From positions 85,375 to 134,651 of the forward strand of contig DAHC01000008.1 in assembly GCA_002498375.1 (NCBI GenBank): a DNA stretch of 49,277 nucleotides, read 5' to 3'. Each line of letters begins with the position of its first letter. The first letter of the stretch is position 1. The translations under genes and the position numbers were made by a program. The notes under the pieces were generated by a model. The model was not told the DNA's origin. It ran no database searches and saw only the letters and a list, made by a program, of their open reading frames with translations. Origin of the DNA: Methanocorpusculum sp. UBA424. GTDB lineage: Archaea; Halobacteriota; Methanomicrobia; Methanomicrobiales; Methanocorpusculaceae. This document shows positions 31,664 through 39,756 of the stretch, piece by piece.

Positions 31664-32830
31664 TCACTCTTCGACGATCTTTTGAATAAGTCTCGTCACG
31701 CTCGGCTTTATCTGCCTCTTCACCCGTGAGACCCTGCTCACCGGTGCTGCATTCATCTCGTCGTTCAGCCGTGTTGTGATCTCATCGAAGATCCGTTTAT
31801 AGGCGATACAATGCGGATCGACTCCCTCGAGGGACCCTCCGGTCGGTGCAATTGCGTTGTACGGGCATCCCCCTCTGCAGTAAGAGATATGTGCGCAGTC
31901 TTTGCAGGCGGTGTCGACAAACTCCTTGAATGCAAGCATCCGTTTTCCTGCGGGGCTCTCCATCAGGCTCTCGATCGGCGGTGCATCCCGCACATACCCC
32001 ATTACCCATTCCGGCATCCCGATGAACCGGTAACAGGGGTAGACAGCCCCGTCCGGTCCGACCGCAAACGTCGTTCCCATACAGTCTGCATAGGTGCAGA
32101 CGCTCCCTGCTCGGGCAAACACGCACCGGCAGAGATCATTGATGTTCATGATCTCAAGATCGTCTGCATGTTCGATCGCTTCGTCCAGAAGATAGACCAG
32201 AAGGTCGCCGTACTCCTCCGGTTCAAGGGTCCATGCATTCGGATTTTCTCCTTTGAGCGACGGAAGAGCCGGATGAAGTTTCATGACCCAGCCCTGTTCT
32301 TTGAAAAAGTTCACGATCTCTTCTTTCTGCTTCACGGAAGAGTTGGTGAACGTACAGATGAACCTGACCAAAAGCCCGTGGTCTACGGCGATTTTGTAAC
32401 CGGCAAGGCAGCGTTCAAAGTATTCATCGCCCCGTTGATAATTTGTGAGCTCCTCTGGTCCGTCAATGGACGAACCGATCGGGACCCGGTATTCTGCAAA
32501 AATTTCAGCGAGTTCATCATCCATCAGCCAGAGATTGGTCTGAATGGCAAACTCGGGCGAGAGATGCGGGAGTCCTTCGGATATCTTTTTGAGAGCCTTC
32601 CTGTAAAACTCCGCTCCGGCAAGCAGCGGTTCCCCGCCGTGAAAGGTAAATGTGACCCGCTGATCTTCGAGCGGTTTGAGCCACCTGACAATATCGTCTA
32701 TCGTGTCAAGCGACATTCTCGGCGATGTTTCATCCGAACTCCAGCAGTATTTACAGCGTCCGGGGCAGCCGAGTGTCGGAATGATCATGACATGAAACGG
32801 ATTTTTCATTGGTGTCACTACATTTGTCAT
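31664..32830 (-). CDS. Radical SAM/SPASM enzyme, probable peptide- or protein-modifying
   Basis: A 388-residue enzyme with the radical SAM cluster motif CPGRCKYC (Cys22, Cys26, Cys29), FTFHGGEPLLAG (near 61-72), and a C-terminal SPASM region with many cysteines (CRCVFARAGSVCTYADC; YPCYRF; CKDCAHISYCRGGCPYN; DPHC). This plan is that of anaerobic sulfatase-maturase-like and peptide-modifying enzymes; methanogens have a conserved family of these. I searched by eye for a Cys-rich substrate peptide beside it and found none. It is divergent from the cyclophilin gene with only 40 bases between start codons. Confidence 0.88.
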   Translation of the reverse strand: MTNVVTPMKNPFHVMIIPTLGCPGRCKYCWSSDETSPRMSLDTIDDIVRWLKPLEDQRVTFTFHGGEPLLAGAEFYRKALKKISEGLPHLSPEFAIQTNLWLMDDELAEIFAEYRVPIGSSIDGPEELTNYQRGDEYFERCLAGYKIAVDHGLLVRFICTFTNSSVKQKEEIVNFFKEQGWVMKLHPALPSLKGENPNAWTLEPEEYGDLLVYLLDEAIEHADDLEIMNINDLCRCVFARAGSVCTYADCMGTTFAVGPDGAVYPCYRFIGMPEWVMGYVRDAPPIESLMESPAGKRMLAFKEFVDTACKDCAHISYCRGGCPYNAIAPTGGSLEGVDPHCIAYKRIFDEITTRLNDEMNAAPVSRVSRVKRQIKPSVTRLIQKIVEE

Positions 32831-32870
32831 GATACATGTTTATTATTTTTGTCTGCGCACAACTAGGTAC

Positions 32871-33329
32871 ATGACAGCACAGAAAGTACTTCTTTCCACC
32901 AATCACGGGGATATCGTCCTCGAACTCCGTGAGGATATGCCGGTGACCGCCGGTAATTTTGCAAAGCTTGTCGCTGACGGATTTTATGACGGCGTTATCT
33001 TTCACCGAATCATCGACGGATTCATGATCCAGGGCGGCGACCCGACCGGTACAGGACGCGGCGGACCGGGCTACAAGATCCCCGACGAGTTCATGCCGGA
33101 CAACAAAAACAACAAAGGCACGATCTCTATGGCAAATGCCGGACCAAATACCGGCGGCAGTCAGTTCTTCATCAATCTTGCAAACAACAATTATCTCGAC
33201 AAAGCCCACCCTGCTTTTGGAAAAGTGGTCGAGGGTATGGATGTCGTTGAAAAACTCGGCAAGGTCAAGACCAACTACTCAGACAAACCCTTAGAAGATG
33301 TTGTGATCGTAAAAGCAACTCTTCTCTAA
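32871..33329 (+). CDS. Peptidyl-prolyl cis-trans isomerase, cyclophilin type
   Basis: A 152-residue cytoplasmic cyclophilin that helps proline isomerisation during folding. It shows the active-site FHRIIDGFMIQGGD, the GTGRGGPGYKIPDEF loop and SQFFINLANNNYLDKAHPAFGKV. The ATG at 32871 gives MTAQKVLLSTNHG, the usual short N terminus; an upstream in-frame ATG at 32829 overlaps the divergent gene and is unlikely. Confidence 0.96.
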   Translation: MTAQKVLLSTNHGDIVLELREDMPVTAGNFAKLVADGFYDGVIFHRIIDGFMIQGGDPTGTGRGGPGYKIPDEFMPDNKNNKGTISMANAGPNTGGSQFFINLANNNYLDKAHPAFGKVVEGMDVVEKLGKVKTNYSDKPLEDVVIVKATLL

Positions 33330-33399
33330 TCTTTTTTTGAACGTGCGAGGTGTACGCACGCCGGTATTTCCATTCAGTCGTATCTTTTTGATATTGCAT

Positions 33400-33422
33400 A
33401 TATTATGTATACAAAGTAATAT
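33400..33422. promoter_or_regulatory. Inverted repeat upstream of the HxlR gene
   Basis: ATATTA (33400-33405) and TAATAT (33417-33422) are inverted around an 11-base spacer containing GTATAC, 26 bases before the ATG. The site overlaps the likely TATA box, a typical position for autorepression. The short arms make this only suggestive. Confidence 0.4.
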
Positions 33423-33447
33423 ACAGGTGAGTTGCCAAAACAATACT

Positions 33448-33807
33448 ATGGATGAGTGCTGCACCGTAAATCTGACCGTTCGGTATCTGACAAAAAAATG
33501 GACTCTGCTGATCATTCTGGAGTTGTATAAAGGGGATAATTATACCCGGAGATTCTCGGAACTGAAAGCGAGTCTCCCGGACATTACGCCGAAGATACTT
33601 TCGGAACGTCTGCAGGAACTGGAAGCGGAGGACATCATCTCCAAGAAAATCGATGCATCGGTCGTTCCGGTAAAATCTGAATACACGCTTACCGAAAGCG
33701 GGGTTGAACTGATCGGGGTCATTCGGGATATTAAATACTGGGCTTTGAAATGGAAGATCGACAACATTCCGTGCGGGAGTCAGGAATGTAAAATCTGTAA
33801 ACTTTGA
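33448..33807 (+). CDS. HxlR-family winged-helix regulator
   Basis: A 119-residue regulator with the HxlR pattern: CC near the start, NLTVRYLTKKWTLLIILELY, RRFSELKASLPDITPKILSERLQELEAEDII and the wing with YTLTESGVEL. The N-terminal CC pair and C-terminal CGSQECKIC could sense redox state or metal, as in some HxlR proteins. The ATG at 33448 is chosen by the family's start position. It lies 76 bases before tspO in the same direction, so tspO may be its target. Confidence 0.92.
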   Translation: MDECCTVNLTVRYLTKKWTLLIILELYKGDNYTRRFSELKASLPDITPKILSERLQELEAEDIISKKIDASVVPVKSEYTLTESGVELIGVIRDIKYWALKWKIDNIPCGSQECKICKL

Positions 33808-33854
33808 GGGGTTCCATGCCGATTTTCTTCAAAAAACTGCATCTAAAATAAGCA

Positions 33855-33888
33855 TTATATACTTAAACTTCATAGTAAGAACTATGAA
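33855..33888 (+). promoter_or_regulatory. tspO promoter with operator-like palindrome over the start codon
   Basis: A TATA-like TTATATAC begins near 33855. TTCATAGT (33869-33876) and ACTATGAA (33881-33888) form a perfect 8-bp inverted repeat with a 4-base spacer, covering the expected transcription start and the ATG at 33884. A bound regulator would block transcription, and the transcript would be leaderless or nearly so. Confidence 0.55.
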
Positions 33889-34375
33889 CACAAAAATTCA
33901 GCCCAAAACCGTGTATCTGATGATCGGATTCGTCATCCTGTCTCTTCTTGCAGGACTTCTCGGCACGATCGTTACGATCACCGGTCCTGATTCCTGGTTT
34001 GCTGTTGAACTGATCAAACCCGCCTGGCAGCCGCCGAACTTCCTGTTTGGTCCGGTCTGGACCACACTCTATATCCTGATGGGTCTTGCCGCCGGCTACA
34101 TCTTCGCGCAGGGCTGGGAGAAAAAAGAAGTTAAGATCGCAACAGTCGTATATCTGATCCAGCTCGGACTCAATGTCCTGTGGTCGTATATGTTCTTCGG
34201 CTGGCACCTGCTTCTTGGATCCACGATCGAGATCATCGTCCTTTGGGTAATGATCTGTGTAACGATGTATCTCTTTTACAAAATCAAGCCGGTCGCAGCA
34301 TATCTGCTCATCCCGTATATCCTCTGGGTGACTTTTGCAACCGCTTTGACCGCGACGATCTGGCTGATCAACTAG
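33884..34375 (+). CDS. tspO: TspO/MBR family membrane protein
   Basis: A 163-residue protein with five hydrophobic helices and the family signature around residues 45-62 (KPAWQPPNFLFGPVWTTLY), plus the conserved GLNVLWSYMFF near 105. TspO proteins bind tetrapyrroles and other hydrophobic ligands and are linked to stress responses; in a methanogen a tetrapyrrole ligand such as a corrinoid or F430 intermediate is conceivable but unproven. A palindrome over the start codon and the adjacent HxlR gene point to regulation. Confidence 0.95.
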   Translation: MNTKIQPKTVYLMIGFVILSLLAGLLGTIVTITGPDSWFAVELIKPAWQPPNFLFGPVWTTLYILMGLAAGYIFAQGWEKKEVKIATVVYLIQLGLNVLWSYMFFGWHLLLGSTIEIIVLWVMICVTMYLFYKIKPVAAYLLIPYILWVTFATALTATIWLIN

Positions 34376-34414
34376 ACGGTAAAAAAAACTCCTAACTTTT
34401 TTTTTGAAAAACGA

Positions 34415-34427
34415 AGGGCCAAGGCCG
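34415..34427. repeat. attL of the tRNA-His element
   Basis: AGGGCCAAGGCCG is a direct 13-bp copy of the sequence at 41775-41787, where it forms the 3' end of tRNA-His (minus strand). It marks the left end of the integrated element, directly before the integrase gene. Confidence 0.8.
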
Positions 34428-34535
34428 AGCCCACAACGGGCGGCATTCGAGGCCATATCTATTTTTGAGCCTTTATTCGTCCTTGTTTCCTACTTAACAC
34501 TACTCAAAAACAATAAGGTAGTAAGGGATCAAAAC

Positions 34536-35834
34536 ATGGCAAAAATCGTTTCATTTTCAAGAACAAGCGAGCAGTATGAGAAATACGCAGAGCGCGGGAT
34601 AACTCGCCGGATTCAGAACGGACAGATGACCGAAGCAGACGCCGAACTGATTAAAGAGTTCGTGGATTCTCTAAAGATTCAGAATAATATCAGTGACTCA
34701 CGGGCATACAAACTCACCAACGCATTAAGCAACATAAGCCGATTTATCAAAACTCCATTCATGGAGAACAAGATAGCCGATGTATACGCCGGGGTAAATG
34801 CGATTAAGAGCGGAAAGAAAATTAACGCCAAGAATCAAAAAACCCCGGGCGATTTATCCCAGAACGTAAAAAGGGATTATATCATCTTCTTGAGGAGGTT
34901 CTATTTGTGGTCTATTGAAGAAGGATATTGTAACCTGCCGCCCGAGAAGATAAGAAAAATACGGCCGCCAAGCCCTGACAGAGTAACTAAGACAGCCGAG
35001 CAGATGCTAACTAATGACGAAGTTCTAAGGATGATATGCGCCTGCACGGGATCAACCGGTATTAGAGACAAGGCCATGTTATCGGTTCTCTATGAGGCAG
35101 GGCTTAGAATCAATGAATTGGCAGGGCTGTTATGGTCAGATGTGAAATTTGATTCTCACTTTGCTAAACTGAATGTTTCATCCAAAACAGGAATACCGCG
35201 GTATATTCCCCTTACAACATCCCGGGGATATTTGGCAGCATGGAGATCTATCTATCCAGATGGAGAACCCGAGGGGGATAAACCCGTTTTTGTTACAACC
35301 ATTTTTAAGATTGAGGATAAAGGCAAGGATACCGAAGTTAGAACCGTTACATACAAGAACCTGACATATAACTATCTTAGAAATCACATCAAGGACATAG
35401 GCAAGAGGGCCGGCATACAAAAAAGTGTGAACTGCCATGTATGGCGGCATTCGAGAATTACGGGGCTGCTACAAGCCGGGTTTAGTGAATCGGTTATCAA
35501 ATTGATGTGTTGGGGAAGTTTAACAAGTGACATGTTAGCCAATTACGGCCATTTATGCAATAATGATATAGATTTAGCCATAGCCAAGGCGGCAGGTTTG
35601 CCGATTGATGAAATGGAGATGAAAGATTCATTCAAGAGTAAGATATGCCCGAGATGTCACCATACTAATAATCCAACGGCCCGGTTCTGTGAGGTTTGCG
35701 GAGCGATCTTAGACAAAGAAACAGCCTTAGAGATTGAAGATGCTAAAGAAGAGATACGAGCCGATGAAAGATATATCAAGATGTTTATAGACCTGAAAAA
35801 GAAGGTAGAAGCATTAGAAGCCCTACAAGGCTAA
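34536..35834 (+). CDS. Tyrosine recombinase (integrase) with C-terminal zinc ribbon
   Basis: The 432-residue protein should catalyse site-specific integration and excision at tRNA-His. The catalytic residues are visible: Arg191 (GLRINELAG), Lys217 (SSKTG), His301 and Arg304 (HVWRHSR), His305 and the nucleophile Tyr337 (LANYGHL). An N-terminal SAM-like core-binding region covers about residues 40-140. Unusually, residues 371-388 form a zinc ribbon (CPRC...CEVC) followed by an acidic coiled tail. The ATG at 34536 is preferred; the frame is open upstream through attL. It converges on the zinc-knuckle gene, their ends overlapping by four bases. Confidence 0.93.
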   Translation: MAKIVSFSRTSEQYEKYAERGITRRIQNGQMTEADAELIKEFVDSLKIQNNISDSRAYKLTNALSNISRFIKTPFMENKIADVYAGVNAIKSGKKINAKNQKTPGDLSQNVKRDYIIFLRRFYLWSIEEGYCNLPPEKIRKIRPPSPDRVTKTAEQMLTNDEVLRMICACTGSTGIRDKAMLSVLYEAGLRINELAGLLWSDVKFDSHFAKLNVSSKTGIPRYIPLTTSRGYLAAWRSIYPDGEPEGDKPVFVTTIFKIEDKGKDTEVRTVTYKNLTYNYLRNHIKDIGKRAGIQKSVNCHVWRHSRITGLLQAGFSESVIKLMCWGSLTSDMLANYGHLCNNDIDLAIAKAAGLPIDEMEMKDSFKSKICPRCHHTNNPTARFCEVCGAILDKETALEIEDAKEEIRADERYIKMFIDLKKKVEALEALQG

Positions 35835-36808
35835 CTCTCTTTTTTCTTATTCCTATAGTAATTCTGTTTTTTAGGGGCACACTTCGAGCAGAATTGAGCG
35901 TGTATGGGTTTATAATCCTCGATAATACCACCGCACATAAGACACCGGGGGCGCAAATGTCTCTCTATCTCTATTCCGGGGCGACCAATATTATACATGA
36001 ATGATAACCCGGGTGTTAATCTCTTGTCACCCGATGCCTGTAATTCCTGTATGATTTTCTCGAGGCGCTGATATTTCAGTTTATGAGCTTTACAACAATA
36101 TTCTTGCGGCCGGCCCGGGTTATCTGAAATACCTAGTTTGCAGCCGCACCATTTGCAGGTAGTTCTTATGTTTGCTTTTTCATAATCATATCTGTTAAAT
36201 ATTGGCGTATATCCTGTTTTTTCATGGGGATCTTCATCAACACTATTATACTTATCTTTACACTCTTTAGAACAAAACGGGTTCTTATCTTTTTGTCTTG
36301 TTGTCAGGCCGTCCGGTAAATCTGCCCCGCAGGTTAAACATTGGTTAATAGGTGAATACGTGTCGATAGGTGTAACAATATAGCCCTGTTTCATTGCCTT
36401 GTTAATTGTGGCGTATAAGGTATTCTCATATCTCTGAATGATATTATGTCCGTCTACCTTTCCTTTTAATACTCGATATTGTTGGATAACCTCACCACGA
36501 GCAGGATTCACAATACTCTCTATCAAAAAATGAATTGTTTCAGTCTTAAAATCCAAAAGAATTCCATATTCCGGCGGGATGTTTCCGGCCTCGTCCGGTT
36601 TGATTGACATAACATATTTTTCATTATAGAATATATGGGGTTTGAACATCTCCGTATCAAGTTCTTTTTGTAATTCCGATGTATTAGCAAAACGTAAACA
36701 GTCAGCTTCTGGCCGTAAACAATACCATTCACGAGCCACCTTAAAGGCAAAGTCCATTTTTTCTTGGTCTTTTTTGGTAAGTTTGAGCAATCTTGTTTCA
36801 GTTGACAT
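35831..36808 (-). CDS. Protein with three zinc-knuckle motifs, unknown function
   Basis: I do not recognise this 325-residue protein. Its second half has three four-cysteine clusters: Cys157/160/179/183 (CLTCG...FCSKEC), Cys218/221/238/239 (CKWCGCK...YCCKAH) and Cys289/292/307/310 (CLMCGG...FCSKCA). The first and second resemble treble-clef knuckles (FCSKECKDKYN). The N-terminal 150 residues are mixed and without a known motif. A role in DNA or RNA binding, such as replication or copy control of the element, is plausible. It is the only minus-strand gene of the element and is divergent from the ribbon-helix-helix gene. Confidence 0.8.
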   Translation of the reverse strand: MSTETRLLKLTKKDQEKMDFAFKVAREWYCLRPEADCLRFANTSELQKELDTEMFKPHIFYNEKYVMSIKPDEAGNIPPEYGILLDFKTETIHFLIESIVNPARGEVIQQYRVLKGKVDGHNIIQRYENTLYATINKAMKQGYIVTPIDTYSPINQCLTCGADLPDGLTTRQKDKNPFCSKECKDKYNSVDEDPHEKTGYTPIFNRYDYEKANIRTTCKWCGCKLGISDNPGRPQEYCCKAHKLKYQRLEKIIQELQASGDKRLTPGLSFMYNIGRPGIEIERHLRPRCLMCGGIIEDYKPIHAQFCSKCAPKKQNYYRNKKKES

Positions 36809-36837
36809 ATTGATACACTTTTAATACTTTATTAGTT

Positions 36838-36853
36838 CTTATATATTATATAT
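36838..36853. promoter_or_regulatory. TATA-rich divergent promoter of the element
   Basis: An alternating TTATATATTATATATG tract lies in the 74-base gap between the minus-strand zinc-knuckle gene and the plus-strand ribbon-helix-helix gene, and could serve both directions. The adjacent ribbon-helix-helix protein is a candidate regulator. Confidence 0.5.
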
Positions 36854-36882
36854 GTTACCAGAAGCCCAAGTATTATTATCCC

Positions 36883-37026
36883 ATGACCAAACAGAAAAAG
36901 AATCTGAGCCTTACCCTTTCTGAGGGTTTGGTGAAGAGGATTGACAGCCTTAGAGGTCTTATACCTCGTTCTACCTATATCGAGGACATTTTAAGCAAGG
37001 CCGAAGAGGTTAAAAAAGATGATTGA
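36883..37026 (+). CDS. Ribbon-helix-helix (CopG-like) DNA-binding protein
   Basis: A 47-residue protein, MTKQKKNLSLTLSEGLVKRI at the start, then two helices (LIPRSTYIEDILSKAEEV). One beta strand followed by two helices is the ribbon-helix-helix fold of plasmid repressors such as CopG. The stop codon overlaps the next start codon. It is the first gene of the element's main operon, where a copy-number or autorepressor gene would be expected. Confidence 0.82.
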   Translation: MTKQKKNLSLTLSEGLVKRIDSLRGLIPRSTYIEDILSKAEEVKKDD

Positions 37027-37156
37027 AAATAAGCGTGTTATCACCCGTGATATTTTAGATCATCTGGACCCGTTAGAACAGATCATTGCCCGTCAGTTTA
37101 TCTTCGAAGGTAGATGGATTTTGGATGATATGAGTACTGGGACTAAAAATGAATGA
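37019..37156 (+). CDS. Small unknown protein between RHH and replication-type genes
   Basis: A 45-residue protein (MIENKRVITRDILDHLDPLE...), starting inside the last codons of the ribbon-helix-helix gene and ending inside the first codons of the next gene. It is helical and charged, with no known motif. The tight overlaps on both sides support it as a real gene. Confidence 0.6.
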   Translation: MIENKRVITRDILDHLDPLEQIIARQFIFEGRWILDDMSTGTKNE

Positions 37157-38510
37157 TGCCATATTTGAATTGGACGGATTCCCTCCTTTACATGGCACAC
37201 TCGCAAAGATAGCTCATTGGTTTATGGGTAGTGCCCGACGGCCGCACAGAGAATCAGCATACATAACCGCTCTTTCTTTTGGGAGTGTTGTATGTGCCCG
37301 CTTCTTTTCATTCGAAGAATCATACTCCACGAGTTATTTTTGCATCTCCGCTGATACAGGTGTCGGTAAGGAAGATCTGCGAACGGCAGCCACGAAGCTC
37401 TCACAGTCTCTAGGATGCATGCAGTTGATTATGAACGTCTCATCATTTACTTCAGACGCAGGCGTTCACGCGGCAATTGTGACGCAACCTCAAAGCCTCG
37501 CCTTGATTGACGAGTTCGGTAAGGTGTTCGAAGCCATGTCTTCATCTGTATTGAATCAGACAGCATTGACAACACTGACGATAGCATTCACCACCGCTCA
37601 CACTGCACTGCCGCCAAAGGGATATGCTGATGTAGGAGCCGCACAAACTGCCGCAAAGTATCAGACCGTCCAACGCCCCGCCATGTCTTTGTTGGTCTTC
37701 GGCACCCCTAGAGAGATCACCAAAAACTTAACGCCCGATACGTTCACATCCGGAGAATTTAGCCGGTTCTTGTTTTTCGAAATCCCCGGAGATGTAGTTA
37801 GACCAAACCCGGAATACCAACCGGTCCCTAAAGATGTCATCAAGGCACTGATGGACATCCTCAAAATTCATAATTCTGTCAATGGTGAATTATCGATTCA
37901 AGGATGTGATGGAATAGAAGCAGCTACTAAGTGCGGCATTGAACCCGGGATAGACACGACAGAGATCGATATGAGATATCAACGTGAACGCGCTGCCGCA
38001 AAAGATACTACTTCGAAGGCGTTAATTACGCGCCGGTTCGAGAAAGCAAAGCGGCTGGCAATAATTATCTCGTTGTTAGGGACCGACACACAGCAGAATC
38101 TCAAATCCCCGGTTATTTCGAGTGCGGCACTTAATGACGCCCTCATGATCGTTGAGAAATCAGATAAACTAGTGAGAAGTTGGATACGTAACCAATCAAC
38201 ATACCCGGATAATTATATCGAACTAGCCGATCTGATGGCAGGATACATCGAGAATGAATTATGTGGAACATCAAAACTTGCGATAACACAGAAAGAATTA
38301 TCCGATCAGTTTCCAGAATACGCACACAAAAATACTGCGGCACGTCGTGATATCTGGGAATTGCTATCTGATAGGGGTATTACAGTCAGGCAGGAAGGGA
38401 AAGGGCGCACAAATGCATATTTCTTCGAGATTTACGAGAAGGTAGGGGACGTTGATGATAATATCAGAATCGGGGAATCCATAACCGCAATGAAAAAGGG
38501 GAGAGTATGA
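37149..38510 (+). CDS. P-loop protein, DUF3987-like, probable replication protein
   Basis: A 453-residue protein with a Walker A-like TGVGKED (residues 70-76) and a Walker B-like LALIDEFGK (117-125), the spacing seen in DUF3987-type proteins of plasmids and phages. Arg-rich RRFEKAKRLA follows in the middle. The C-terminal 90 residues look like a winged helix (ITQKELSDQFPEYAHKNTAA, then LLSDRGITVRQEGKGRTNAY). It lies directly before the iteron cluster, so it is the best candidate for the initiator or helicase loader of the element. The Walker A is slightly irregular (GKE in place of GKS/T), so ATPase activity is uncertain. Confidence 0.75.
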   Translation: MNDAIFELDGFPPLHGTLAKIAHWFMGSARRPHRESAYITALSFGSVVCARFFSFEESYSTSYFCISADTGVGKEDLRTAATKLSQSLGCMQLIMNVSSFTSDAGVHAAIVTQPQSLALIDEFGKVFEAMSSSVLNQTALTTLTIAFTTAHTALPPKGYADVGAAQTAAKYQTVQRPAMSLLVFGTPREITKNLTPDTFTSGEFSRFLFFEIPGDVVRPNPEYQPVPKDVIKALMDILKIHNSVNGELSIQGCDGIEAATKCGIEPGIDTTEIDMRYQRERAAAKDTTSKALITRRFEKAKRLAIIISLLGTDTQQNLKSPVISSAALNDALMIVEKSDKLVRSWIRNQSTYPDNYIELADLMAGYIENELCGTSKLAITQKELSDQFPEYAHKNTAARRDIWELLSDRGITVRQEGKGRTNAYFFEIYEKVGDVDDNIRIGESITAMKKGRV

Positions 38511-39052
38511 CGACACTTAAAAATGAGGTGTTAACTTCGACTCTTCGACGAGCTTCGACTAATGTATGTAGTCGAAGTGAAAAGCCGCGGAAATGGGTTG
38601 TTTCTTTAAAATACCTCTATACTACTACTATTTATATATATATATATACACTTCGACGCTTCGACGCACCCCCCCACACAAAAAAGAATGAGGGGGATGA
38701 GAAGGATGGTAAGAGGGGGGTATTAGTCGAAGCGTCGAAGTTTTTAAAAATAACTTCCAAAGTTGGTAGAATTGAGAATGAAACCCGCAAAGGGTTTTTA
38801 ACTTCGACTTTTGACCGAGTCGAAGTGAGTCAAAGCGAGTCGAAGCGGGCCGATTCAGATAGAGATAACCGCACACGTAAATCGATTAATATTTTTTATT
38901 ATTTAGTCTTTTTAGCAATAGGGGGTAGTATATCGGGTATTTTATGGGTGTTTATCTATGCTCTTACTCAATTTACACAATTTACCCCGGTATCCGAAAT
39001 TTACACCATGGTATTGAACAGTATCACCACACACACAGGAGCCATAACATGA
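38507..39052 (+). CDS. Membrane protein whose N-terminal part overlaps the iteron cluster
   Basis: The 181-residue frame starts with ATGA overlap on the replication-type gene and ends with ATGA overlap on the next gene, which supports translation. Residues 1-125 are polar and low in order, and are encoded by iteron-rich DNA. Residues about 127-155 form one membrane helix (NIFYYLVFLAIGGSISGILWV). It may be a true small membrane protein with an origin embedded in its coding sequence, or the origin may simply be open by chance. Confidence 0.5.
   Translation: MTTLKNEVLTSTLRRASTNVCSRSEKPRKWVVSLKYLYTTTIYIYIYTLRRFDAPPHTKKNEGDEKDGKRGVLVEASKFLKITSKVGRIENETRKGFLTSTFDRVEVSQSESKRADSDRDNRTRKSINIFYYLVFLAIGGSISGILWVFIYALTQFTQFTPVSEIYTMVLNSITTHTGAIT
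38535..38845. other. Putative iteron replication origin
   Basis: The 7-mer CTTCGAC occurs 11 times exactly in 311 bases: on the plus strand at 38535, 38543, 38553, 38651, 38659 and 38802, and inverted (GTCGAAG) at 38571, 38726, 38734, 38819 and 38839, with a one-mismatch copy at 38829. Two tandem pairs with 8-base spacing, plus C- and G-runs, form a long inverted repeat (38651-38675 with 38713-38740). A TATATATATA tract at about 38634-38649 would melt easily. Repeats, AT-rich tract and adjacent P-loop gene together are typical of plasmid origins. Confidence 0.75.
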
Positions 39053-39252
39053 GCAGGAAAACAGGTAACCCGAATAAGAGAAAGCGTAATCGACTTGTTG
39101 AGGGTATCGATAAAAGAAATCTGGGATACTTCAATCACATTGCATACCAGATTCACGCCGAACAGAGATCACAGGACAAGGAGAACCGGGCCGGGGATAT
39201 CACCCCCGCACCCAAGACAGACCACAAAACGAATACAGGAGAGTCCATATGA
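39049..39252 (+). CDS. Small basic protein of the element
   Basis: A 67-residue hydrophilic protein with a strongly basic start (MSRKTGNPNKRKRNRLVEGI) and a polar tail. Its ATG overlaps the previous stop codon (ATGA), and its end overlaps the next gene. It has no recognised domain; the basic N terminus could bind nucleic acid. Confidence 0.6.
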   Translation: MSRKTGNPNKRKRNRLVEGIDKRNLGYFNHIAYQIHAEQRSQDKENRAGDITPAPKTDHKTNTGESI

Positions 39253-39386
39253 AAACAGTAGTAATGTTAACCGATATAATCGGAGATTTAGCAGCTATCC
39301 GGGCCGAGGTTAGAGAAATCCGCAGGATGTTTGAGAGCGGACAGTATAGAGAGTCTAGAATCGAAGAAGGTATTTCTCATGAATGA
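39249..39386 (+). CDS. Small unknown protein of the element
   Basis: A 45-residue protein (MKTVVMLTDIIGDLAAIRAE...), mostly one amphipathic helix and acidic. It starts within ATGA of the preceding gene and ends within the start of the next. The chain of overlaps is the main evidence that it is translated. Confidence 0.55.
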   Translation: MKTVVMLTDIIGDLAAIRAEVREIRRMFESGQYRESRIEEGISHE

Positions 39387-39756
39387 ATATGAAGAGAAAT
39401 TCTATAACACCCCGCGGTATAGCAGGGAGGGGTTCAGCCGCGCAGAGCTAAGGCGCAAAGTCACGGCATTCTATGATTCATGGACGGCAGAGGTCTGTGA
39501 ACTCCTTGATGAGAATTACCTGATCGTGTCGTTCCTTACATCGCCGCAGATAATTGATAAAATAGGACATATTGAATCTATTGTTACTATTATTATACAA
39601 CTCAATGGAGGGAAACAGATAACCAGTGCTCAATTCCGGAGATTATTTGATATACAGAGGGCACTGAATCAATTCTATGGATGGGTATGTATTGATGCAG
39701 TCTGGCTTAATTCATACCGGCTAAATGGAGGAGTTGAAGTACAATGCGGCAAATAA
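39379..39756 (+). CDS. Unknown 125-residue protein of the element
   Basis: A helical soluble protein (MNEYEEKFYNTPRYSREGFS...) with no motif I recognise. The ATG at 39379 is chosen because it overlaps the previous stop codon by a few bases, as elsewhere in this operon. A frame extending upstream to 39331 is open but starts inside the preceding gene. The 3' end overlaps the next gene by 13 bases. Confidence 0.65.
   Translation: MNEYEEKFYNTPRYSREGFSRAELRRKVTAFYDSWTAEVCELLDENYLIVSFLTSPQIIDKIGHIESIVTIIIQLNGGKQITSAQFRRLFDIQRALNQFYGWVCIDAVWLNSYRLNGGVEVQCGK

Noticed and set aside
34404..34535. Longer integrase starting upstream of attL
   Set aside because: It would begin at TTG outside the element and read through attL; the ATG at 34536 inside the element is the more natural start.
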